A stretch of DNA of 64,000 nt from contig QCXZ01000086.1 in NCBI GenBank assembly GCA_025024175.1, positions 1,736,001 through 1,800,000 on the forward strand. The letters are read 5' to 3'. Below, piece by piece: positions 1 to 11,200 of this stretch (position 1 is its first letter; every line of letters starts with the position of its first letter). The translations under genes and the position numbers were made by a program. Under the pieces are notes generated by a model. It did not search any database, was not told the origin of the DNA, and was given only the letters and a program-made list of their open reading frames with translations. The stretch is from Rhyzopertha dominica (taxonomy: Eukaryota; Arthropoda; Insecta; Coleoptera; Bostrichidae).

Positions 1-9
1 CAAACACCT

Positions 10-15
10 TTTATT
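10..15 (-). terminator. Polyadenylation signal for paralog A
   Basis: AATAAA on the minus strand, about 37 nt past the stop codon of paralog A. It supports the gene ending inside the window. Confidence 0.6.
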
Positions 16-51
16 TATCGAGATCAGTACAAACACGCTAAACTGGTTGAA

Positions 52-3000
52 TCAATACACGAGAATAATATTAGGAATGACTAATGCAACTAAGGTAGGA
101 ATGCTCAAAGTAGGAGTTAACGAACCGGATCTCCAAGATGTGTGTATGTCGAGTCTGGCCTGGTCCGGGTATCTGCAGTCAGCCTCTAAAAAAAAAGTTG
201 TTTGTGACCGGCAGACCGCACAAAAAGGCGTTTAATCAACAACTTACCTGAGCATTTGAATTTGGTGCTGCCCGCCAGAACGGAGAAAATTACATTACAC
301 GTGGCATTCTGGCAATAATGGTCGACGCCGAAGTCGACTTGCTGGCTGCCCGTCACGTTTTTGCAGTCCTCATTAGCCTTCCAATTCCGCTCATAAGCGC
401 AGATGGTTAAATCTCCGTAATCGTTCCCTTTAAACTTAAACGCAGAACAATTACCGGCTTAATTAGACCTACCACAATGGAAAGAGTTTTGCCCATAACA
501 TTAACGAACGTTCGTAATTTTGCAACCCCGTTCATTACTGCAACTGCTGTTCTTTGGTTTGTTCAGAAAGTGACGATGAAAAAATTTCGAGAGCGTCGAT
601 TTTTCGTCCATCTCCTCGTCTGATGGCGCCACTGGCGTTCCGGATACAACGTCTACGTCATTCTTATTTAAATAGCAACTCTGTGTTTCTTGACCTAAAC
701 CGATCTAGATACAATGATCCCAAATCATGATGGGTTATTTCTTACGTTTAACTTATTTTACAAAAAAATCATTCCGAAAGTGTATCAAATACAGGATTGA
801 AATTCTAATGATGGTTGAATATTTGTAGGCAGTTTCAAACAGACCTCAATTACGAGTCCTTCTCAAGCAGAGGAGAATGACGAATTAATAATAATACCAA
901 AAAACTTTCCTAAGGCAATTTTAAGTTTGGAACTGCCAAGGAATCTCTAATTTCTATCGGCATAAGAAAAAGAAATGACCCTATTTTGAGTAGATAATAT
1001 GGAGGAAGACAAGGACTGACAAAAGAATCCGGCTTGGCATCTGAATGAATTCTAATTAGAGGTTTTAATTGTAGAAGACGTGTAGTTTGTCTTTCGTCAA
1101 CAAAGCACGTTGAGGAATCAATCGTAATTTTGTCGAAAGTATCCATCACTACCATTAACTGTTTTCTTTTGAAAAGATCGACTTCTCATTTAAAGATATT
1201 AGCTTTGAAGGTGTTATTTAAACCAAAGAACAGTGTATGTGGATAAAATAAATGTTTAATGGACGAATTTGATTAATAAATTTGTCCTCCCTTACCTCCA
1301 CGGTAATTCTGGCTCTTTCAATCTGAGAAGCGCGAATTTCATAAAAAGTGGTCACGTTTGGGGTGACGTAATCCTCCAGATATGCCTCTGACCCATTGCA
1401 GAAGAAATTCACGATATTACCGGGCTTGTCCTCTAACCTGTCCGTTATGCTTTTTACCATCGAATCAATGCTGCTATTGCTGATCAAATGATGGTCATCG
1501 GCATACAAATTAGCGAGTTTGTCGTAATTGGCGGCGTTGCTCTCGGACGTCACGTATATTATGGAAGTTTCGGGATTCAGCGACTTTATCCCATCTATAG
1601 CTAGAGAGATACGGTTCCAATCGGAATCTGTTATACGTGACCACGGTGCCAAAACCACCACTACCTGCCGGTTTGGCTTGATATTCGTCGATTTGCAGTC
1701 CATTTGGATGTTATCCTGATAGTAGAATATTATTTGTTCGAAGCTTCTTGTCAAGGACAAGGATGATGGCCCTAGAATTAACGTTGGTGATTTAGGTCAA
1801 TAATTTAGCGAAATGAAGCGGCATTTCTAATTTTAAAATCAGAAAGTATGAATTACATAACGAGCACTTCCAAAAACAGGTCATATTTTGATGACAAGAA
1901 AAACTTTTCGACAACAGTGAATCAGTACTTTAATTTAGACTCTAGATATTATTATTATTAGACAGTTTTAAACTAGTATAGTTGGATTACAGCAAGTAGC
2001 TAGATATACCTAGTAATTCATAAAACAGAAACGTTGTTGTGTATGATTTGCAGAGAAACTTAAAAAAAGATGTCATCGATTTTGTAGGCTTGGAGTTACA
2101 ATATTAGTCTAAGAGCTAGTTTACTGTCATTAAGGAGACTTCATAGACGTTATTGAGGCTTTAAAAGTTTTAAAGTGCGTAGATGTTTGCCTCTTCGGAA
2201 AAAAGCAGGATTGTAATCACATCAGGTGATGGCATGAGATGGTGGAAAACTTCTATATATGAAATTCCAAAGGTACATGTGTAAGCAGCTCAACGTATGT
2301 TAATCAACGTAATTTGTAGGGTAAAATTATGCAGTGTTGTACTCCCTTAAATGAACTGAAGACATTTTTGAGGGATCATATTTGTTGATTCATCCCGAGG
2401 AAATGGCATACCACTTAAATTCAATAGAACAAGAAGCCTAAAACTAAAAAAATTGTCCAACCATGGACGACTCAAGCACAGATTTTTTTTGTACTTTGAA
2501 TTGCAAGCTTCAAACGCTCCTTTTATTTCTGTGTGATTGTGTACGTCAATGCGAACATATGCGGCATACTTACATGTGTTGTTTGCCCGGTCAATGTCTT
2601 CAAAAAGTTGGACGATATCCCCCGTTACATTCGTCAGCCATGTTCCACTTTGTCCACTCATTATTCCAATTTTACTACCGTAATACGATATATCCGCTTC
2701 TTCTATTAGCGTTCTGAAAGTCGCACATTGCAGATGAAATTTTCGAATTCGAATTACTTACGATAGTAATTGTTTGGTACTATAGTTATCCCAAAACGAA
2801 TCTAGAACCGCTATTATTTGCGTAGGAGGTACAGAATTTGTTGCGTTCTCGCACTCATATTGAAGGGCTGTTCTATCTGTGAATAAATAAACAGGTGAAC
2901 GGTCCTTCAAAATACCTGTCGCATGAGATATACCTACTGCCTCCTTGTAACTTTTTACCGCTGCTTGTGTTAAAATACCGATATCTGCATCGTTTAAGTA

Positions 3001-6000
3001 CCTGTCAGGTTGCCCAAACTGCTGCAGCAGCTGTGTCGCCCCGAATACCTGAAGTTCCCACATTTATCAAACAAATTGTGACGTCTTCCAGAGTATTCCT
3101 ACCTGTTCGTGCAATTCAACGGATTCCAAAAGGTCTGCGTACAAGAGAAAGCGGTTGCAAGATTTGTATGTGGAATTATAGCCAATTCCCCTGTTCGAAT
3201 AATACATATCGACAATTTGTGAAAGCCGTGTGCTAGAAAGGACATTTGTCCATTCCTTAATTTTAGATGCGATAACAGCACCTGGAATTAATGCAAATGT
3301 ATTCATTGGTTGCACTGTGCCGTTACACGGTACGAGACAAGCAATATATAAACATGTAAATTTTTATTTGCTGATTACGATATTGTGTTGCAGACCCGGG
3401 TGGAGAGTTTCAATTGGACCACGCAGTCCCGGACCCTGATATAATGAGGCATTAGGATACAAGAATACTGGATAATGAAGTCGAAGACGACTCGGATTTA
3501 TAATGAACGCCCACGCGCCAAGAGGATTTTGGCGTTCCCCAGCGACATCTTTTTGCAAAATAAATCGTATTTCAAGAGAACAGATTAAAACAGAATAGTG
3601 TTTTGTGTTTTCTTTAATTTTAAGACAAATAGCTCAGAACATATTTGACACTATAAGTTATTCTATTCTATTAGAAAAATTGGACAGAACGGGAGGTAGA
3701 GGAATTCCAAACTTGATGATACAATATTACCTTACTAGCAGAAAGTGGGTAGCAGAGATTCAACTTGGATAAAGAGAAACTAAAGCAGTAGTGTGATTTA
3801 AAAATGATTTTGAAAAAGGGCCTTAAATACAATTATTTGAGTTGGCTTGAACTAACCGCGACGCCTATTCCCTGATTTTACTCAATTTCCTTTTTTCCAG
3901 ACTGCAAAATTTATATAAAACAAAAAATTGTATAAATTTTCACAGTCAGTAACATTTATCTCTAAATTTAGATAGTATTTTTAAAGATATTCTATCGTCA
4001 TTTGAAAATTATTCTCCAAATTGAGACGAAAGAGGATAAGATAAGGATAATATTGCACTTTTTCGACAGAATGCTTTAGACGAAGATAAAGGCATCTAGT
4101 TGTATATATAATGTATATAATTTTTCTTGCGTCGTAAGAAAAGAACCGAGTGATCACTAAAATATTTTTTGCTTTTTGAGCAATGACGAGATCTTTTCCG
4201 AGTAAGTATACTTAAGGAATAAGTACGTATTTTAGTCACTCTTTTTAGAGCATTTCACCCTCATTTATAAAAACCACCGCTACTGTCCGCTGATGTCTGT
4301 CACACTCTTAGCTCGAGAACGACTCAATGGATTTGAGCTTGTTTATAAGAAGTGTATCTTTTGTACTTAAAATGAAATTAAATACATCTCGACGATACAA
4401 GGAAAATGCGCTAAAGTCCGTTACTCCAGGAAAGCTTTCATACTTGTTAGACTTGTTTTCTTGCTTGTAAGTAGATGAACGTATATTTTCTTATTAGTTG
4501 ATATTCTAGTCACAGATACATAATATTTCTGTTTGAAAATTAATCGATTTCACGTTGTATTATCCAATTCCACAAACTGAAGAAGGATAGAATGCAAGAA
4601 GCAAAACTAAAAGACGCTTGTTCCTCGCGCTATTTTCAAGAGTTGTGAAAATATCCAATTGCATCTAGATAAAATAAAGCGAAATGGCAAACATGGCCAA
4701 TTTGGTCAATTACCATCAATTCCTCCCAGCAGCTCAGGCTGTGTAAGCTCAAAATTCGCCCCGCTGGTCAGATACGCCCTAGGAAACAGCGTGTCGTTCC
4801 AGTAACCGACATTTCCAATTTCCGGATTTTCAGAGGCCTGGTAGATAATCATCTCGGCCAAATCGTTCACCACAGTGGACAACCACACGTTGTCCAATAC
4901 TGCCGTGCTGTATTTGGAATTGCTGTGATCAATGCTGCTGGTGTTGGGTTGGACAACCGCGAGGAAATTCTGCAGTGTATCTTGCGTCTGTTGGAGAGCC
5001 GATGCTGTTCCTGCAATAATACGCCCTGGTGATACACTGCCCCATCGGGATTTGGCGACGCCATGTTCTTGGGGGCAAGCGCTTTGCTGCCTGCCATTCC
5101 TATGCTCATTCCTGCGAAAAAAAGGTGTGTTTTTGTCAGAGACCATAAAAAATCCGCTGTTACTTCGTTCTACATTGTTCCCGTTAGGTCAGTTCTATAC
5201 CATGCTGTCTGCACTAGACTAGAACTACACTTAAACTACACAAAACAAACGGCAAAACATGTTAATTAAGGAAAACTCATCTAAAATAAATTTAAGTAAA
5301 TTTCTCGCAGATTATGTACTACTCGTTCATCGATTAATTTTCGTAATACTGGTCTGAAATACAGTTGAAACGAACTGTTGAAAAGGATAAAACGTAAAAT
5401 GAGTATTAACATTTCCGCCCAATAAGTTCTAGAGCTCCATTTTTTATAATTCTCCACGTTGCCAAGGAAATTAGACAAAATCAATACTCCGCTAAGAGGC
5501 TTACCAACTTCAAGCAGAACTTTTGGGAACGTGGAAGTAATATTATCAAGGGTCACGGCTTTTACTTTTACAAGAGCTATCACGAACTCATCTGTAACGA
5601 ATATCGGCCTTGTTAATATTGTTTGTGGCAAACGCACGAAGAGCAATTCAATACAGCTTCGAATAATTCCATGTGTACTTACTGATTAGTCGGCATCAAG
5701 ACCGTTCTGCAAGTGACTCTTTCATCTCCTCGTTCCCATGGGTCAATGGTGCTCGAAATTAGTTCATGCAGAAGACACACTTCAGACATCTTCAAGGAAT
5801 CGGAGGGGAAAAGAGAGGCTTCCCCTGGGGTTAGGTAACGAACCAACAGCGCATAGCTAGGGAATTGATTACCAGACGCACGATAAGGAATGATCACCTC
5901 GCTCTCGATGCTTGAAGGGCTCCATTGAATGCCATCAAAGCGAACTCTAAAAATTAAGCAAAATAAAATCTATGTATAAAAAAGCGAAGCTGCGTTATTC

Positions 6001-6617
6001 TGTTTGTTTGTGTATACGCTAAATTGCATAAAATATTATGAGGTTCTCTAGTAGTTCCAAAATAACTGATGGAGTGCCGGAGTCCGACAGAATCCCTTCA
6101 AGAGAAAAGTTTTAACCCTTTAGGTCTTCAAATAAGGGAGGTAAACGCACACGTATATATGAATGTGGAGTACTGGTGTATGATCTTTGTCTATAAAGAT
6201 CTAGAAGCCCGATTTGCTTATATAAACATCGTTGTGTGGTCCTGTTTTTAAGACCGAAAACTCCACAGATGTACGAAAAAAGGTTTTATAAAAGAAGTAA
6301 CGTCTAATCCGTTCAGTTTCTTTCAAACTTACGCTGACAGCATGGACGTCGTCAATAGCCGCATGCTCAAAGAATTGGTCTCGTTCAGTTCTATTTTTCT
6401 TATCAGCTCCACCAGAAGCTGAATTGTTAGAGGCGGCTTGGGAGAAATTGTTGTGTAGTTACTCCTGTAACAGTCTCGCAGTAGTCCGGGGATAGCGGTC
6501 GATATGGCTGCTCTTGCGGAGTAAAAATAATAGCCTGAAAAAAGTGCCAGTAAACAGAGGACTGAACATGAATAAAATCTTACCATAGAGACATAGTAAC
6601 AAAGCATACACCTTCAT
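52..6617 (-). CDS. Secreted, probably GPI-anchored protein with degenerate vWA-like domain (paralog A)
   Basis: Ten coding exons (6617-6584, 6534-6333, 5946-5683, 5111-4714, 3281-3103, 3048-2762, 2713-2574, 1771-1296, 434-248, 185-52) give 766 residues. The start at 6617 is chosen because a 49 nt intron follows and yields a clean signal peptide beginning [12 protein letters not shown]. Near residue 190 is the motif [19 protein letters not shown], shared with the neighbouring paralog. A vWA-like fold spans about residues 435-620: strand [10 protein letters not shown], later strands QVVVVLAPW and [10 protein letters not shown]. The metal-site position DxSxS reads D442-S-F-W-D446, so divalent metal binding is probably lost. 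A cysteine-rich segment follows, and the last residues are hydrophobic ([13 protein letters not shown]), as in GPI-anchor signals. There are many N-glycosylation sequons. I cannot name the family or its ligand. The splice joins are inferred, strongly supported by collinearity with the second copy; a 52-residue alternative exon at 506-662 is possible. Confidence 0.8.
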
Positions 6618-6685
6618 ATCGAAAATTTATGTTATGTTACATTATAGGTTAGGTGTGTGTCATGAACTAATCTTTTTTGTGATAT

Positions 6686-6695
6686 CTTATCTTAT
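6686..6695 (-). promoter_or_regulatory. Paired GATA motif upstream of paralog A
   Basis: The minus strand reads ATAAGATAAG, two overlapping GATA-factor sites 69-78 nt upstream of the start codon. An equivalent pair lies upstream of paralog B. In insects, paired GATA sites are typical of midgut and fat-body promoters; the tissue is an inference. Confidence 0.45.
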
Positions 6696-8204
6696 GTGTA
6701 AACATTCAAGGAAAAATAATGCAGGTGTAATGTTTATAAGAACTGGCTTTATATTAGCTTTTTCTTAGTGAGCTGATTAGTCACTGTAAATTAGTACACT
6801 GGTAAAAATAAAATATACAATAAATGTTTTGTAGTTATATGTATAATGTAAGGTTTATTGCTTATTTTTCTCACAATTTCTACAGATTCTTTTACTAAAA
6901 GTTTGTGATCTAGATAGTTGGTCGTAGATGATGCTATGGTATCATGTGACGGCCCTTTACGCCAATTTTCGAGATTCGTAGTAAAAATGCGTGTTAAAAA
7001 TGGATATAGAAGGTTTACTGTCTGAACCGATTTCCCAATTCTTCAGCCTGAAAGTTAAATTCTTACTGATATTTCTTACAGGCACTACTTACACTGAAAC
7101 GTCAGAATCTTAGGAAGACAACCTTTAAAATTTCTTCAATTATTAAATATCAAGGAGTTGAATTTATTCTACTCTGCCATCGAATTTGATTTGCTTTAAG
7201 TGTTCACTCAACAATGTGCATAGTGCGATTTTTTAAACGCGACAAATTAAATATCTCCTATTTATTATTGTACTACTCAAAAACTTTTTTGACAAGCTCT
7301 CTATCAACATTAGTCGAATGTAAAAACTCAAGTTGCTGTCCTACAATAACAAAATTTTGAGAAATTTTCCTGTTTTGGACCACAAACATCGAATGAAATC
7401 GAGTAATTCGAACCATTTCCAAATCATTGAATATGCATAGGAAGAACAATCAGTTTTCCTGTTCGTTCTCCTGACCTTACTCCACTGACTTCTTCTTTTC
7501 GTATCACAGTAAATTCGTAATTTAGCAATTAGCAAAGAGGCCAAAAATAGAATGAAACTGGGTAGATTACATTAAAGGAACATAACATTACTGTTTTTTA
7601 TTTTAATATTAAGACATCCTTAGTTCCTATAAGATGGTGGCGAAGTGGTCAACTGCAGCATCTTTAGCTCGTCTCCTTGGGGTTAGCTGTCTGAGTAGTA
7701 TCACAAAAAATGATTAGACCCAATGGTCAAAGCATTTATTTATAACAAAAGACTTAATATACAAACACATAACATTACTTATTTATAAAAGGGATGGAAG
7801 AACGAAAGGGGCGTTTATTTGGATAATAATTTTCGTGACTAGTAAACCAGAATGCTTTATATGTTTAAACAGAGTTACATGGTTATGGCACGGCCAACTC
7901 GATCAAGCGGATATAATTCCGTTGTCCCTATTCTAGATAAAAATAACAACGAGCTCATTTAAATTGTAAAACCCTAACGGTACATACGCAGAATGATTCC
8001 GCATGCAGCAGATGAATTAAGCGGTATCGCCGCTCTTGTTACATATAAATAAATATTGCATACGTTCCCAGTCTTCTCGATCATGAGCTAGACTGATATG
8101 CTAATACCTAACGTTTATTAAAGATACGATAAAAATTTGTAAAAAAAACAGTATAAGTTGTCATCGCTAATAAACCTTAACTATATCCATTAATCGCATG
8201 ATAA
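6696..8204. other. Intergenic, no gene seen
   Basis: AT-rich spacer between the two vWA/GPI paralogs. It holds a plausible polyadenylation signal for paralog B (minus-strand AATAAA at 8114-8119). Short open frames, such as the one near 7341-7544, have no protein-like features. Confidence 0.6.
8114..8119 (-). terminator. Polyadenylation signal for paralog B
   Basis: Minus-strand AATAAA about 86 nt beyond the stop codon of paralog B. Confidence 0.4.
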
Positions 8205-11200
8205 TCACCAAAGCTTGGAAACAACTAGTGCAATTATTAGAAGAAATGCGCTCCCCAGGTATCTGAGACTGCTATTGGCACATCCAAAGTTCTCCACGGT
8301 CACAGTAAACTTCAAATTGTCTGGGAAGCGACAGCCGGAGTCTGAAAAACGAAAATGCAATTACTACACTTAATCAAGTTACAAAAGTTTTAATTATTTG
8401 CGTTCGGAAATAAAGATCTTGAAGCTTTTTTATCTTGCTAAGCGTAATGTCAAGTAAATGTGTTTTTTTTAAACAAGCATATATATACATATATTTTTCT
8501 AGATTTCCTGAAAATCACTATAAATAATATAATATAATGTAACTGGATTGGATTACCACCTATTTTAGTTTGGACCATCGCCTTTGGCACACCCTGTGTT
8601 TTGATATATTACATTTCAAAAATATGTTTCAGTTTAACCGAGTGCTTTTTATTGAATACACCTTGTAGCTAAAATAGTTGTCACTTTTACTCCTTTCTGT
8701 AATTTTCAAATGAGCAGACTTATAGTACTTTTTTGCCTTCGCTCAACCAAAGACTGGAAACTAAGGGTGTAAAACCTTTAGAGGTCGTGCACCCTCACAT
8801 TTCCAAATAAGATAATTTTAGTCCAGACCTGTGCATCTGTAGCTGACGGAAGAGGTGGAGGCTGTTGATGGTGCCACTGAAAAATAGAAGGGTGGACAAT
8901 CGGCGATGCGAGAATGTCCGTCGCAGTGATTGTCAAATGTGTAGGTCACCTCGCCGGAATTGATGGTCTCGCATGTGACGGAATCCGTGCTACTTGAGGT
9001 CGGAAGCTGTATGGTGCTGGAATAGCACACGTCCAGGCTCCCGTATCCCTGGTCCCTGATCCTGATCCTCCGCACGCCCGTATTCCAATAGAAGTAATTC
9101 GGCGAAATCCGATAATAGTTAATGCTGTTGGGTTCAACATACTGATCGATGGATCCCGAGCTTAGCGTCGTTCCGCTCCAGTCCGCTTTGCAATTTGGAT
9201 TTACAATTTTCCTGTGAACTGAACAATTATAAATCAATTTGCGGAACGGGCGCTGCTCCTTTAAGCTCATTGGGCTTCGAAATTGTCCTTTTAGATTTAA
9301 TTAAGCTTCAGCCCGAACACAATACTCACTTTCCTTCACCCGATTTACGACGCTGCTCATCGAGGATATGATGATGTTGTCTGAGCTTCCCGTGAGCGTG
9401 AAGATGTCGGAATTTGGGTCAAAGACTGCGTCGTTGTAGTTGTTCCTGCTATTACTACCCAACAACAGCAGGCGGAGGTCTAAAAAGCAAGCACTGCCGA
9501 AAACGAACCTCGATTAACCCAGTATCATTACCTGGAACGTAAGACCTAAATCGTTCTCTCCTTTGCACCATAAAGTCCCTATCTTCGTTGCTAATTGAAG
9601 TTGCGGTCGTTACTAGCAGTACAATCGTTGACTTTCCACTAAGAGTAGTGTCATTGTTAAGAAGGTATCCAGCATATTCTTCCGCAAGGTTGTATGCCAG
9701 CTGGAAGCTGAATCCTCCAGCATCTAAAGAAAATGTGCTGATAATACAAAAATATATGTGATGTGTCTTATGAAATTTACTTATCGCGCTTCAAAACAAC
9801 AGTGCGTTAATTTTCTTGAATTACATTAGATGAAAGTTTTAGATACCATCCAAAAGCATGGCACAGAACACATTTCATGCCAACTAATTAGTTGCGACGA
9901 TAAATGGAAGGCTTTAAAAATGACCTAAAATTTCCAACTTTGTCGATTTTAACTTGAAGCCAGTCCTTCAAAAATTAAATAGTAAGAGTAGATAAATAAA
10001 TAATTAAAATAAATAAATAACCAAACTTAACTTAGTCCAAAAGTTAATACTTGTTTTGAACTAAGATAAGTTTGGTTATTTTTCTCTAAGGCTTGTGTAA
10101 AAACCTTTTAGATACACTCTGTGTTATTGCATTTTCAGATTTGTTCTAAAATTAATGTTAGTTTATTATTGACGTTTACAGTGTGTATTAGACGTAAAAT
10201 TAAAAACCCTTTCTGATCATATCAGGTTGTCGATATTTATTATTGGGAATATCAGAGTTATTTACCGTTTTAAGAAGAAATGGTATTGCGTTACAGGTAG
10301 CTGGTTTATTAGCAACTATTTATTATTATAGGAGCTATTCTTAAAATATGTCATCTATGACGGTTTACAAGTGGAATTTTTTTGTAAAGATTTAAAATTA
10401 GATCATTTGAGTGGCTGTTGGAATTAAAGGAATATGTTGGATGATAAACAAGATTATTTAAAAAAATAGGATCTATACTTGCTGCTACAAAGGTAACGTA
10501 AACTTTCAAAACGAATTAATATAATATAGCAAATTCACACCTCAGTTCTGCTTCTATTTATTCGATATGGTAAGCCTTAATGTATACATTACTCACTGCT
10601 GTTATGGACGGTTTGGTTGTATTGCTCGTGGAAGTCCACCAGGGATCTGCTGGAGTTGACTATAACAGATCCATCATTGCCGCTCAGAAGCGTGTAGTTT
10701 GTTCCGTACTTGTTAACATCGATGTAGTCCAAGAGGTATCTGAAAAACAACACGTACTCACAATAATCCTCAAATTAACACCGACTTACGACAAAGCGGG
10801 TTGAATCGTTGTGTATGTCCAACTGGTATCCAGAATGATAATGATATCACTAGCTGCCCGAGTGACGTTCTCCCCAGTTGCGCTGCAGGAGAGGTCATTT
10901 AAATTGCTTGCTAAAAATATAAGATAAATGAATATAGCTATTTCGAGGCAAAATTATTTGCTTACGTAAGTAATCTAAGAAAGCTGTGACTGCTGTTTGT
11001 CCCAGAGTAATCAGTGCTTGATGGCTAAGAGTGGATGGAAGAACAGCCTTATCATCGAGCAAGGAATTGAATCCAGACGTCTGATGGTTCAAGACGTCAG
11101 TACCAGCGTAAGTAGTTTGCAAAGCTTTTCTGTTACAGGCTCTTATCTCTGAGCTGAAGACACCTCTGGGAGAGTAGTACATATCTAAGATCTGCGACAC

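Noticed and set aside
506..662. Possible extra 52-residue exon in paralog A
   Set aside because: It has in-phase splice sites, with a 53 nt intron to an alternative acceptor at 457. But skipping it joins RARITVE directly to [12 protein letters not shown], which lines up with RRIRIRDQGYGSLDVC in paralog B.
910..1155. 81-codon minus-strand frame in an intron of paralog A
   Set aside because: No counterpart in paralog B and no suitable splice sites.
5281..5646. 121-codon minus-strand frame in an intron of paralog A
   Set aside because: The flanking exons splice together in frame without it (PTNQ then NEHRN), paralog B has no equivalent, and it lacks recognisable sequence.
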